Source: CAZSNT01 sp964607765
GTDB lineage: Bacteria > Verrucomicrobiota > Lentisphaeria > Oligosphaerales > JABHEG01
DNA: 64,000 bases
Direction: 5' to 3'
Assembly (NCBI GenBank): GCA_964607765.1
Contig: CAZSNT010000027.1
Location: forward strand, 1-64,000
Positions 1-8,330 of the stretch are shown here, piece after piece. A program made the translations under genes and the position numbers. Numbering within the stretch: position 1 is the stretch's first letter; every line of letters starts with the position of its first letter. Below the pieces are notes generated by a model that was given only the letters and a program-made list of their open reading frames with translations, made no database searches and had not been told where the DNA came from.

Positions 1-81
1 GCAAGGTCGGCCCGTCAGACACCTCTCGGGGGGGTGCCAAAGACGCTCTGCCGGGCGTCCCAGCCCGAACGGGAAGGCCGC

Positions 82-165
82 CCTGGGACCGCCGAGCACC
101 AGCTCGGCATCCGGCGACGCAACACAGGTGAAGACAGAGCCGAGCTGGTGCTCGGCGGTCCCAGG
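82..165. repeat. Perfect 27-bp inverted repeat
   Basis: Bases 82-108 and 139-165 are exact reverse complements, separated by 30 bp. Each arm also contains a smaller hairpin (GCCGAGC-ACCA-GCTCGGC). The element lies 53 bp past the stop of the SNase-like gene. There is no T-tract, so it looks more like a REP/MITE-type dispersed element than an intrinsic terminator, although a transcript could fold it either way. No gene is seen in bases 1-217. Confidence 0.8.
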
Positions 166-217
166 GAAGACATCAGGTCGACGTCGAAGGCTCCATTCCG
201 GGACAACCCCGCATCTC

Positions 218-886
218 CTACGGCTTACAGATCGTGCACGGCTTGTAGCTCCACTTCTCCGCACGCTTCCTGGACACTGCACGGACCTTCTCGCGGACAC
301 GCCGGCACTCTTTCCGGTGATACTTGTTGCTCCCCTCCACCACGTACACTGTATCCGTGTTCTTCGCGGTTCTCTCAACCCACTTCTCCTCCGCCCCCGC
401 AGCGTTTGGGTCCTTCCATTCCCACGGCGGCACGGGCTTGCCTTCACTCCAGAGCCCCGTCTTCTTGCCCCGCGCCTCCTTCTCTGTTTCCCGCAGTTCC
501 TCGCTGTTGGAAGTGGTCTTGTCGAACCACGCCGCACCTTCCGCGAGCATCTCTTTGTTGATCCACCTGTCCCCCAGCATCACACGCCCCACGATCTGCC
601 CCATCATGTCGGGCCGGCTGTGGTGCACGGTCACGACCTTACCCAAGACCTTGTCCGACAACGCCTTCAGCGCGCGACGGCTGTACGGCTGCCGAAGCGA
701 CACGCTCGGAGCAATCACACCGGCCAGTTTCACCTCCTGATCCACATTCGTCGATGTCAACGTCGTCAGCATGTCTCCTGACCGGATGCTCACAACCCGG
801 ACCTTGATGGTCTCGCCGTGCACAGCCCAGATCAGTGTCGGCAGCACCGCCAGTGCAACCGTCAGCCGCTTGTCTCGTGTCATCAT
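218..886 (-). CDS. Secreted staphylococcal nuclease-fold (SNase-like) protein
   Basis: Begins with a basic stretch and hydrophobic signal peptide (LTVALAVLPTLIWAVHG), so it is probably exported. The middle follows the SNase/TNase pattern: KLAGVIAP, a basic loop, then GRVMLGDRWINKEMLAEGAAW and a KKTGLWS tail. A C-terminal Cys/His segment (YHRKECR followed about 23 residues later by CTIC) resembles the Ada-like metal-binding tail found on other SNase-family proteins. The residues that should align with the catalytic Arg35, Glu43 and Arg87 of S. aureus nuclease appear as Lys, Ser and Gln, so activity is doubtful. Three in-frame ATGs lie at 892, 886 and 883. GGAGG is about 8 nt from the one at 886 and only 2 nt from the one at 892, so 886 is preferred. 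Confidence 0.75.
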   Translation of the reverse strand: MMTRDKRLTVALAVLPTLIWAVHGETIKVRVVSIRSGDMLTTLTSTNVDQEVKLAGVIAPSVSLRQPYSRRALKALSDKVLGKVVTVHHSRPDMMGQIVGRVMLGDRWINKEMLAEGAAWFDKTTSNSEELRETEKEARGKKTGLWSEGKPVPPWEWKDPNAAGAEEKWVERTAKNTDTVYVVEGSNKYHRKECRRVREKVRAVSRKRAEKWSYKPCTICKP

Positions 887-1111
887 CTGCATGTCCTCCG
901 TGTTCAGGGAAACGTAGCCGCCGTCACCCGATTCGCCAATCCGGGACTCACGTCTCGTCCCATGACCCAGTGCAGCCCGCGCTCCTGCCCCGGGTGTCCT
1001 GGGGCACACCCTCGATACTCCGTCAACCAGCACGGGAGCTGCCCCGACGGTGCCTCGACGGGTGAGTACAGAAAAACGCGGCGGAAGCCGCGGAAAAGCA
1101 GGGGGGGAAAG

Positions 1112-1140
1112 GTGACACGACGCGTCCGGACCACTACAAT
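1112..1140 (+). promoter_or_regulatory. Sigma70-type promoter for the NERD-like gene
   Basis: GTGACA, a 17-bp spacer and TACAAT lie about 50 bp upstream of the plus-strand gene starting at 1190. The rest of the divergent gap (893-1111) shows G-runs and short dyads but no gene. Confidence 0.45.
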
Positions 1141-1189
1141 ACACAGCCTTTACGCAGTGATGAATGTGGTCCACTGACTCAGCACATCG

Positions 1190-2302
1190 ATGATAGCCAA
1201 AGAAGCCAACTTCCACGATGCCGCAGACCTGGTCGAACTGGCCTTGGACACGGCCGTTCGCGAGGAGTCCCATCGCGACGAGTTCTCGCTCCTGCGCAGC
1301 GCTCTGGAAGGCCGGGCCGCCATGGCGGCGTTGCTCGAGACGAGCTATGGGAAACGTCGCACGCCGATCGTCCTGAACAACATTCAGCTCATACTCGGCC
1401 TGGACCCCATCGCCATCGACCACCTCATCCTGACTCCGACGTTCGCGGTCGCCATCGATGCGCACACCATGACGCAGGACGTGTCCGTGGACCGGCACAT
1501 GAACTGGTCGCGGCCCGTAGGCGGACAAGCCGTGGCCATCCCATCCCCCATGGAGGCTGCCGAGGCGGTCAGCCGTGATCTCTCGGCTATTTTCAAGACG
1601 CTTGTGCGCCGAATCGCGCCATCTGCTTCCGACGCGAACAGGAGCGAATTCGTGGCGAACTACACCTGTCACAGCTTTGCCGCCAAAGGGCCTGATGTCA
1701 AGGTGAGCGGATGGCAGCGCAAGTCCTTCTGGGAGGTGATCAAGACACCGGAAGACATCCTTGAGGCAGTGGCGACCACTGCCAAGGAGAAAGCGCCCGG
1801 ACTCCTGCGCCGGATAGTGCCGGGAGCCGGCACGCGCTTCCCGAAAGGACTGAACGGCCGTCAACTGACGAAAATGGTCGCCGTTCTCCTCGAACAGGAT
1901 GGCTCCGTGCCCCCCACCCAGGCCGCGTCTGCGCTTGTTACCGAACGCTGCAGCCCCCTGCCGCAGGCCGTGCTCTCGGCAATCCGCCGAATCGAAGACG
2001 ACGAGACCGACGAAGAACCGATGGCCGACGCGATGACCGACACGATGAGCGACGACAAACTCTCGCTGCTGCATTTCTGCAGCGACTGTGAATCGGCCAA
2101 GCTGGAGTTGGAGCTGGAGGCCGGCGGTGCGGACGGCCGCTTCACCTGCCGCGACTGCGGCACGCACATGCCCGTGTCCCCGAAGTGTGCCGACTGCGGC
2201 GAGGGCGCAACGCTCACACAACAGCGCCGCACGTTCTTCATGCGTTGCTCCGCCTGCGGCGTGGAACGCGTGTTCTATGTCAACCCCGCACCCGAAGCCT
2301 GA
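1190..2302 (+). CDS. NERD-like domain protein with C-terminal zinc ribbons
   Basis: 370 residues. The first ~120 follow the NERD (nuclease-related domain) layout: an N-terminal helical stretch, then VLNNIQLI, IDHLILTPTFAVAIDA and an IPSPMEAAE element. The E-x-K catalytic strand of NERD is not obvious (Asp-Ala-His sits there), so nuclease activity is uncertain. The C-terminus (about residues 295-362) has four CxxC pairs (CSDC, CRDC, CADC, CSAC), giving two zinc ribbons of the kind seen on topoisomerase I tails and on some NERD proteins. A DNA-binding or DNA-processing role is an inference from those domains. There is no clear Shine-Dalgarno at this start. It converges on the CYTH-CHAD gene, 47 bp away. 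Confidence 0.6.
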   Translation: MIAKEANFHDAADLVELALDTAVREESHRDEFSLLRSALEGRAAMAALLETSYGKRRTPIVLNNIQLILGLDPIAIDHLILTPTFAVAIDAHTMTQDVSVDRHMNWSRPVGGQAVAIPSPMEAAEAVSRDLSAIFKTLVRRIAPSASDANRSEFVANYTCHSFAAKGPDVKVSGWQRKSFWEVIKTPEDILEAVATTAKEKAPGLLRRIVPGAGTRFPKGLNGRQLTKMVAVLLEQDGSVPPTQAASALVTERCSPLPQAVLSAIRRIEDDETDEEPMADAMTDTMSDDKLSLLHFCSDCESAKLELELEAGGADGRFTCRDCGTHMPVSPKCADCGEGATLTQQRRTFFMRCSACGVERVFYVNPAPEA

Positions 2303-2349
2303 GCCCGGTCTGACGGCTGCCGCACGCTTCCTCTGCTACCCCCTCCTCC

Positions 2350-3894
2350 TCACCAGAATCGGGGTGCGTTGACGAACCCTCGCCACAGCTTCCGCACACC
2401 GCCGTCCGCCAGGCCAATCCCGCGTGTGTGCCAGCCGATGACCAACCCCGCTGCGTACTCCACGTTCAGTCGTGACTCGCCGCCGGCGTGCGCGATCAGA
2501 CCCTTCACCAACTCCCGGGCAACCGCCACATCGTTGATCTTGCCCATGTCGTCCTGAAGGGCACGCAGCAGCCTGACAAAGCGGCGCACAGCCTTCTTCG
2601 TGTAGAGCGTACTGAAGAACTCGGTGGCGTATCGCAGCTTCTTCAGCTCGATTCGCACGTCGTGGAAGCGTTCGTCAACGAGATTCCGAAAGCCCTTGCC
2701 GCGTTTGCGTACACGACGCAGACGCCTGTCCAACACCCTGCCCGCAAATACGGTGACAGGCTCGAACAGCAGCACTGCGCTGGAGGACACATGCTGCTCT
2801 CGCCAACCCCGGGCCTGAATCCAGAACCCGAGTTCGAGCAGCAAACGCGCGTAACGTCCGGACCGAATCGCATTCTGCGACGCAGCGTAGCAGCTGTCCC
2901 GCTGCGCTTCCGCGTACTTGCGCAGTTCGCAGAGAGACTGGTCCTGCGGGATCGCGTTCGCAACGGGCCGAAGCGTCTCATCCAGGAAAACGTCCCAGTC
3001 GCGCGTGGCACCCAACGCATGCAGCAGCCATCTGAGCTCCTGATTGAAATGCGTGTACTGGCTCGCGGGAAGCGTCTTGCGGTAGATGCTCAGCGCGCAC
3101 CGCATACGTCGTGCCGCCACGCGCATCTGGTGCACACCTTCCGAATGCGCCCGGTCCAGCACGCAGCGCTCGTTGCTCCGCAGGTGCGCCAACGCATTGA
3201 GGAGAATCGCAACGAACGCCTCCTCGGTGGTCTGATCCGGACACAGTGCCAGGGCCGGCGCCCGATGCCACGGTTTGGCGTCTGCACGGAGCAGGCTGTA
3301 GCCCCGATCGGACTTGGCCACGCGCGAGTAACGTGCCGGCACGGTGTCGAGAATGATCTGGGCCAGAGCCAGCAACTCCTGCGGGTCGCCGCTGACAAGC
3401 TCGAGCTCGAGCTCCATAACAGGAGTGGAACGGTCGCCGACCAGCACTTCGCCGAAATCGGACGCCAACTCGACCACCGCCCCGCCGTCAGTGACCAAAC
3501 GCCGGATCGTGCGCCGTACGCGTGACTCAAACACGGCCTGCAGACGAGCGAACTGCCGCCTGGGCAGCACATGTCCGGCGCCGCTGGCCTCGAGACACTC
3601 CCGGTCCGGCTCCCACCCGGCCACCTGCCCCTGCCACTCCCGGCGCGCGATCGCGGCCGCGCCGCACTCGGACGGGGCCTTGACACACTGCACGTAGACC
3701 CCGCTCTCCCGCCTCACACGCAGGCAGGCGCCCCGGGCATGCAGCGCCAGATCCGGCGTGTCGAAGTAGACGGCCCTGTGCTGTCGACACACGGTCTTGC
3801 CAGCCTGCATGCGTCGCAGCCACGGCTCCCTGCCCAACGCTCGCAGTGCGTCCCGGGTCGTCTCGAACTTCAGTTCGTACTCAATGTCTGCCAT
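2350..3894 (-). CDS. CYTH-CHAD domain protein, probable inorganic triphosphatase
   Basis: About 514 residues. The N-terminal half is a CYTH domain: the opening EIEYELKF-type motif is present as DIEYELKF, followed by YFDTPDLAL, LRVRRE, ELELELVSGDP and a SDRGYSLL end. CYTH proteins bind triphosphate and two metal ions in a tunnel and usually hydrolyse PPPi or polyphosphate-like substrates. The C-terminal half is a CHAD domain (VHQMRVAARRMR; DVRIELKKLRYATEFF), a His/Lys-rich helical bundle that binds polyphosphate. The pairing matches the E. coli YgiF family. I start at MADIEYELKF, the conserved N-terminus; an in-frame ATG at 3951 would add 19 unlikely residues. It follows the DUF3820 gene on the same strand. 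Confidence 0.85.
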   Translation of the reverse strand: MADIEYELKFETTRDALRALGREPWLRRMQAGKTVCRQHRAVYFDTPDLALHARGACLRVRRESGVYVQCVKAPSECGAAAIARREWQGQVAGWEPDRECLEASGAGHVLPRRQFARLQAVFESRVRRTIRRLVTDGGAVVELASDFGEVLVGDRSTPVMELELELVSGDPQELLALAQIILDTVPARYSRVAKSDRGYSLLRADAKPWHRAPALALCPDQTTEEAFVAILLNALAHLRSNERCVLDRAHSEGVHQMRVAARRMRCALSIYRKTLPASQYTHFNQELRWLLHALGATRDWDVFLDETLRPVANAIPQDQSLCELRKYAEAQRDSCYAASQNAIRSGRYARLLLELGFWIQARGWREQHVSSSAVLLFEPVTVFAGRVLDRRLRRVRKRGKGFRNLVDERFHDVRIELKKLRYATEFFSTLYTKKAVRRFVRLLRALQDDMGKINDVAVARELVKGLIAHAGGESRLNVEYAAGLVIGWHTRGIGLADGGVRKLWRGFVNAPRFW

Positions 3895-3960
3895 GTCACA
3901 CGCCGCCTGCTGCCTGTTCCACGCCGACCGGAAGCCGCCCGCGCTCCGCAAACGCTGCCG

Positions 3961-4278
3961 TCACGCCTCGAAACCCCAGTGTCGACGCCGCGGCTTCCGC
4001 AGGCTCGCACGGCCGCCGTTCCGGGTGCGCAATGGGTCGAAAACGGCATCGGCCCCGTCACGCTTGGCCAGGTAGATTATCTCCAACAGTTCCCCGAGCC
4101 GACCACGCGGGAACCCTTTGCGCGAAAAGTAGGCCAGATATTCGTAGGGCAAATCGCAGATGGGGATGCCGGACGGCGGGAAATGCTTCGGCCCGAACTT
4201 GCCGAACGGCATGCGCATCCGGCCAATCTCCAGCAGGAGCCGGGCAAGTGCTGCCGGATCCTGAGCATCCGTGCTCAC
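3961..4278 (-). CDS. DUF3820 family protein
   Basis: 105 residues matching the DUF3820 signature: RMRMPFGKFGPKHF, DLPYEYLAYFSRKGFPRGRLGELLE. The family is small, widespread and of unknown biochemical function. It starts with GTG, and this codon overlaps the TGA of the short upstream frame (GTGA overlap), which implies translational coupling to it. The C-terminus carries a basic tail (about residues 88-100). Confidence 0.75.
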   Translation of the reverse strand: MSTDAQDPAALARLLLEIGRMRMPFGKFGPKHFPPSGIPICDLPYEYLAYFSRKGFPRGRLGELLEIIYLAKRDGADAVFDPLRTRNGGRASLRKPRRRHWGFEA

Positions 4279-4382
4279 CGACGACTCCGCAGCTTCGCAA
4301 GAAGCCTGAGCACTTCCAGGTACAGCCAGAGGTCCCGAAATGCGTTGCGCCCGAGCGCCGGATTCGATGTTCGCAGTGCCAT
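4275..4382 (-). pseudogene. Vestigial Bax inhibitor-1/YccA family gene, transmembrane core missing
   Basis: A 35-codon open frame. Its first ~18 residues (LRTSNPALGRNAFRD) read like the N-terminus of BaxI_1/YccA-family membrane proteins. Its last ~18 (LWLYLEVLRLLAKLRSR) read like the extreme C-terminus of the same family. The roughly 200 residues of membrane helices that normally lie between them are absent, and the two ends are joined in frame. Either a deletion occurred in the genome or the assembler collapsed the gene. The stop overlaps the GTG start of the DUF3820 gene. The family assignment rests on remembered family ends, not a search. Confidence 0.5.
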
Positions 4383-4413
4383 AGTCGTCAGATCCTCACT
4401 CTCATCCCCGTCG

Positions 4414-5421
4414 TCAGTCGCCCAACTCCGTGGTCGGCATCACGACCGTGCTTGTAGCGGTCGCGGTGTGGGGGGGCTTGCGCGGCACGTTCTCGCGATT
4501 GTACAGGAACGCGAAGTGCTCGCGCATGTAGTTCTCCAGCGTCACAACCGTCGGGCCGTATCCTTTGTGGTAGATGAAATACTCCAGATCGTATCCGACC
4601 TCATTCGTGTCGCTGTACCGTTCGTCCAGGTCGGCGGCCAGCATGCGGTGCAGGATCTCGGAGATACCGGGGGCCATATCGTCGGGCAGCCCATCCCAGT
4701 TCGCCAGCCCGTCCCTTGCCGCGGCCAGGATGTCTTTGGCCCACGGCTGCCTGGCCTTCTGCAACGTCAGCAGCTCGTACATCACCATGCCCAGCGAGTA
4801 AATGTCGGATGCGTGGTTCACCGGCTCCCGACGAGCCTGCTGGGGGGACATGTAGAACAGCTTGCCCATGAGCACGCGCTCGTGCGCCGGCATCACAGTC
4901 GCTGCTTTGGCTATGCCGAAGTCGGCCAGCTTGGGAAGACCTTCCGTGGTGATCAGGATGTTGGTGGGGCACACGTCCCGATGCACGATGTTCAGCGGCC
5001 GTCCCTGCTCGTTCAGACGCGAGTGGGCGTACGCCAGGCCGCGGGCAATCCGACTGGTGATGAACACAGCCAGCTCCCGCGGTACGGTCAAGCCGGTTGC
5101 TGCGTGGTAGCGGATGAACTCGTGCAGGGACAGACCGTGCACGTATTCCATCACGATGTAGTAGCTGCCACGAGTATTGCCCAACTGGTAGATCTGGACA
5201 ATGTTCTCGTGAACGAGGTCGGCGACCAGACGCCCCTCCCCGATGAACATCTCGACGAACCGCGGATTCCTGGACAACGACGGGAGAAGGGTCTTGATCG
5301 CAACCTTCTTCTCGAAGCCGTTCGTGCCCAGCTGCGTGGCCTCGTAGATCGTGCCCATTCCGCCCTTGGCGATCTCGCGCTCGATGCGTAACTGGTAACG
5401 ATCTTTGATCTCGTTCAGCAT
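4414..5421 (-). CDS. Soluble Ser/Thr protein kinase (Hanks type)
   Basis: About 335 residues forming one complete kinase domain with little else: glycine loop (AKGGMGTIYEA), catalytic Lys in VAIKTLL, hinge MEYVHG, catalytic loop HRDVCPTN, DFG in ADFGIAKA, and MSPQQARREPV where MSPEQ is usual. The HRD Asp and DFG Asp are present; the usual Lys of HRDxKxxN is Cys. No transmembrane segment or sensor domain is seen, unlike PknB. The start at MLNEIKDRYQL places the domain at the N-terminus and has a G-rich Shine-Dalgarno; an upstream in-frame ATG (5517) would precede the promoter-like site. Substrates are unknown. Confidence 0.85.
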   Translation of the reverse strand: MLNEIKDRYQLRIEREIAKGGMGTIYEATQLGTNGFEKKVAIKTLLPSLSRNPRFVEMFIGEGRLVADLVHENIVQIYQLGNTRGSYYIVMEYVHGLSLHEFIRYHAATGLTVPRELAVFITSRIARGLAYAHSRLNEQGRPLNIVHRDVCPTNILITTEGLPKLADFGIAKAATVMPAHERVLMGKLFYMSPQQARREPVNHASDIYSLGMVMYELLTLQKARQPWAKDILAAARDGLANWDGLPDDMAPGISEILHRMLAADLDERYSDTNEVGYDLEYFIYHKGYGPTVVTLENYMREHFAFLYNRENVPRKPPHTATATSTVVMPTTELGD

Positions 5422-5528
5422 GAACCCACCCCCACAGAGCCGGTCATCGGCAGATGCAAGTTCAACGGGCCGACGGCGCCATTTCTCCCAACCCGCCGCC
5501 GCGGTCGACACAGGCAAAGAACAAGTAC

Positions 5529-5557
5529 AATGTACCGTCCGACACTCCCCCTGACAA
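5529..5557 (-). promoter_or_regulatory. Sigma70-type promoter for the Ser/Thr kinase gene
   Basis: On the minus strand TTGTCA, a 17-bp spacer and TACATT lie about 110 bp upstream of the kinase ATG. This supports the internal start at 5421. Confidence 0.45.
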
Positions 5558-5568
5558 GGCGCCGGCCG

Positions 5569-6498
5569 CTACTGCGCCCCCTCGAACAGCCAGGTCGACA
5601 GATACCGCTCGCCGGTGTCGCAGATGACCGTCACAATCAGCTTCCCCGCATTCTCCGGCCGTTTCGCCAACTGCAAAGCTGCCCAGACGTTGCCGCCCGC
5701 GGAGATGCCGCACAGAATGCCTTCCTCGGCAGCCAGCCGCCGTGACATCGTCCCGGCCTCCTCGCTGCTCACGGTGATAACCTCGTCGATGAGATCCCGG
5801 CGCAACACCTCCGGTACGAAGCCCGCGCCTATGCCCTGGATCTTGTGCGGCCCCGGCTGACCGCCGGACAGCACCGGCGATGTGTCCGGCTCAACCGCGA
5901 CAACCTTCACGTCCGCATTGCGCTCCTTCAGCGCAGAACCCACCCCGGTGAGCGTGCCGCCCGTGCCCACACCAGCGACAAACACACCAACCCTGCCGTC
6001 TGTGTCACGCCATATCTCCTCGGCAGTCGTGGCGCTGTGGATCGCAGGATTCGCAGGGTTCCGGAACTGTTGCGGCATGAAGGCGCCCGGCGTCGCGGAA
6101 ACCAATTCCTCAGCCTTCTCAATCGCACCCGGCATGCCGCGCTCGCCAGGGGTCAGCACCAGCTCGGCACCGAGAATCTGCAACAAACGCCGACGCTCCA
6201 GACTCATGCTCTCGGGCATGGTCAATATCAGACGGTAACCGCGGGCGGCCGAAACAAACGCCAGGGCCACACCGGTGTTGCCGCTCGTCGGCTCGACGAT
6301 GACCGCGCCGGGACCCAACAGCCCATCGCGTTCCGCCGCATCAATCATCGCAACGCCGATGCGATCCTTGACGCTGCCCAGGGGATTGCGCGACTCCTGC
6401 TTCACTGCCACAATCGCACCCGCGCCCGCTGTTACCTTGTTCAGACGTATCAACGGCGTGTTGCCCACACTCTTTGTCACATCGCTGTACATACCCAT
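5569..6498 (-). CDS. cysK: Cysteine synthase A (O-acetylserine sulfhydrylase)
   Basis: PLP enzyme that makes L-cysteine from O-acetylserine and sulfide in the cytosol. 309 residues, the usual length. It shows the family hallmarks: NTPLIRLNKV, the PLP lysine in NPLGSVKDRIG, PTSGNTG for the substrate loop, the phosphate-binding GVGTGGTLTG, and GISAGG near the end. The start MGMYSDVTKSVGNTP has AGAGGA about 9 nt upstream; an ATG nine codons earlier, 3 bp after the regulator's stop, lacks a good site. It is cotranscribed with the Rrf2 regulator just upstream, a common arrangement for cysteine/Fe-S control. Confidence 0.93.
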   Translation of the reverse strand: MGMYSDVTKSVGNTPLIRLNKVTAGAGAIVAVKQESRNPLGSVKDRIGVAMIDAAERDGLLGPGAVIVEPTSGNTGVALAFVSAARGYRLILTMPESMSLERRRLLQILGAELVLTPGERGMPGAIEKAEELVSATPGAFMPQQFRNPANPAIHSATTAEEIWRDTDGRVGVFVAGVGTGGTLTGVGSALKERNADVKVVAVEPDTSPVLSGGQPGPHKIQGIGAGFVPEVLRRDLIDEVITVSSEEAGTMSRRLAAEEGILCGISAGGNVWAALQLAKRPENAGKLIVTVICDTGERYLSTWLFEGAQ

Positions 6499-6528
6499 CG
6501 TAGTTATTCCTCTTTCGCCTGTCATGTC

Positions 6529-6972
6529 TCAGATCACGTACATGGGTGCGGCTTCCCGCCGCATTGTCTCGAGTCGCTCCAGAAGGTCCTGCAGCGTCAC
6601 GCCCTCAAAGTAGTCGGTCAGCAGCTGCGACGCCGTCAGCCACACCTCCCGTGTAACACACGAATCCTCGCGCTCGCAGTGGGTCGATTGCCCCAGACAC
6701 GGCGTGAGACGCACCGGCCCCTCAACCGCACGCAGAATCTCGGCAATTGTCATGTCGACAGGCATGCGAGCCAACGTGAAACCGCCTTTCACGCCACGAT
6801 GGCTGTTGACCAGACCGGCGTTCTTCAACGCCACCAGAATCTGCTCCACATAGTCCGCTGAAACACCTTCGCTGTCAGCGATCCGCTGCTTGCGGACCGG
6901 TCCGGCATGCTGCTCGGACGCTATGCACAACAGCAAACGTGTCGCGTAACGTCCTCTGGTGGATAGCTTCAT
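6529..6972 (-). CDS. Rrf2-family regulator, IscR/CymR-like, with cluster-type cysteines
   Basis: 147-residue winged-helix regulator. The N-terminus MKLSTRGRYATRLLL and the recognition region GVSADYVEQILVALKNAGLVNSHRGVKGGF are typical of Rrf2 proteins. Three cysteines in PCLGQSTHCEREDSC match the spacing region of the IscR [2Fe-2S] ligands (Cys-x6-Cys-x5-Cys here, x5/x5 in E. coli IscR). CymR itself lacks these, so cluster sensing is plausible. It heads the operon with cysK and probably controls it. AAGGAG lies 10 nt before the ATG. Confidence 0.85.
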   Translation of the reverse strand: MKLSTRGRYATRLLLCIASEQHAGPVRKQRIADSEGVSADYVEQILVALKNAGLVNSHRGVKGGFTLARMPVDMTIAEILRAVEGPVRLTPCLGQSTHCEREDSCVTREVWLTASQLLTDYFEGVTLQDLLERLETMRREAAPMYVI

Positions 6973-7047
6973 GGCACTGTCACTCCTTGCTGTTCGCCGC
7001 CCCGCTGACGGGAACGCAAACGCTGCCTTTGTCTATACATGCATAAA

Positions 7048-7076
7048 ACAGTAACCCTTTAGGTAATTAAAGTCAA
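7048..7076 (-). promoter_or_regulatory. Promoter of the Rrf2 regulator-cysK operon
   Basis: On the minus strand TTGACT, a 17-bp spacer and TACTGT lie about 75 bp upstream of the regulator ATG. The spacer is A/T-rich and holds an imperfect dyad (ATTACC...GGGTTACT), which could be an autoregulatory operator. That last point is a guess. Confidence 0.55.
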
Positions 7077-7223
7077 CACCACGTGAATGTCAAGTGCATT
7101 CGCCGGTCGGGGCTTTATAGTATCGCGTTCCGGAGGCAACGTACGACTCCCCATGGTCCGGGAGGCACATTGCCTGCCGATGCAAACGGCTCCCCGCGGA
7201 GCATCAACACAGAGTGGAGACGC

Positions 7224-8330
7224 ATGAAAGCAGCACTGATGGCCCAGCAGTTCGACGTTGCCGGACGGCTGGTGACGGTCGAGAGCACGGGCCGAGGCAA
7301 TGTGAACGACACCTATCTGGCCATTTTCCGGACCACCTTCTCCGAGGAACGGTTCATACTGCAGCGGATCAACCGCCGTGTCTTCCCCAACCCTGAGTAC
7401 ATCATGCAGAACATGCGCGTGGTCACCGAGCACGTGCACAAACGCCTCGAGAGCGAGGCACACCTCTCGGACAGGATCTGGCAGCTGCCTCGCATCATCC
7501 CGGCCAAGGACGGTCAGGATTTCGCGGTTGACGGCGACGGCGATTACTGGCGCGCCATCTCGCTTATTGCCTCGGCACACTCGTTCGAGCAGGTGCAGAG
7601 CATCGAGCACGCCCACGAGGCAGGCTTTGTTCTCGGTCAGTTCCAGCGCGTTATCAGCGACATCCCCGTCGCCGAGCTGCACGACACGCTGGTTGGCTTC
7701 CACATCACCCCGCACTACCTGGCCCAGCTCGACGCGGCCCTGGAGACGGACGAAGGTCAGGCGCGTCTCAACAGCTCCGCGGAGGCCAGGCGGTGCTTCC
7801 GCTTCATCCAGGAACGGCGGGAGTGGTGTTCGGTTCTCGAAAACGCCAAGGAAGCGGCAGAGCTTCACCTGCGCCCCACCCATGGCGATCCGAAGATCGG
7901 CAACATCATGATCGATGATGCGACCGGCAAGGGCACCTGCATTGTGGACCTCGACACGGTGAAGCCGGGCTTGGTACACTACGATTTCGGGGACTGCCTG
8001 CGTTCGTGCTGCAACCCGGCCGGCGAGGAAACCCGCGATCTGAACATGATTGTGTTCGACACGGATCTGTGTGAGACCATCGTCAAAGGCTACATGATGC
8101 ACGCCGGCAGCTTCATGAGCGAGGCGGACCGGCACTACCTCTACGACGCTGTCCGGCTAATCGCGTTCGAACTCGGCCTGCGCTTCTTCGCGGACTTCCT
8201 GGCGGGTGACGTCTACTTCAAAATCCGCTACGACGGGCAGAATCTGCATCGCGCGCGAGTCCAGTTCAAACTGACTGAGAGCATCGAGCGGCGGGAAAGT
8301 CTCATCCGCAAGATTCTCGACCGCTGTTGA
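7224..8330 (+). CDS. nahK: N-acetylhexosamine 1-kinase-like APH-fold sugar kinase
   Basis: 368 residues, close to bifidobacterial NahK (359). Stretches that parallel NahK: GRGNVNDTYL, RFILQRINRRVFPNPEYIM, the catalytic HGDPKIGNIM (Brenner-type motif), the metal-binding VDLDTVKPGL with HYDFGDCLR, and LRFFADFLAGDVYFK near the end. NahK phosphorylates GlcNAc or GalNAc at C1. In bifidobacteria it acts on the sugar released by GH112 phosphorylase, and a GH112 gene is present at 55830-58010 of this window. The start at 7224 has GTGGAG 5 nt upstream; the open frame extends further but without features. Its last 29 bp overlap the convergent dxs gene. Confidence 0.8.
   Translation: MKAALMAQQFDVAGRLVTVESTGRGNVNDTYLAIFRTTFSEERFILQRINRRVFPNPEYIMQNMRVVTEHVHKRLESEAHLSDRIWQLPRIIPAKDGQDFAVDGDGDYWRAISLIASAHSFEQVQSIEHAHEAGFVLGQFQRVISDIPVAELHDTLVGFHITPHYLAQLDAALETDEGQARLNSSAEARRCFRFIQERREWCSVLENAKEAAELHLRPTHGDPKIGNIMIDDATGKGTCIVDLDTVKPGLVHYDFGDCLRSCCNPAGEETRDLNMIVFDTDLCETIVKGYMMHAGSFMSEADRHYLYDAVRLIAFELGLRFFADFLAGDVYFKIRYDGQNLHRARVQFKLTESIERRESLIRKILDRC

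Noticed and set aside
218..2221. A 667-residue minus-strand protein covering both the SNase gene and the antisense of the NERD-like gene
   Set aside because: Only its last third has a signal peptide and domain structure; the rest is antisense of a well-formed gene with a good promoter between.
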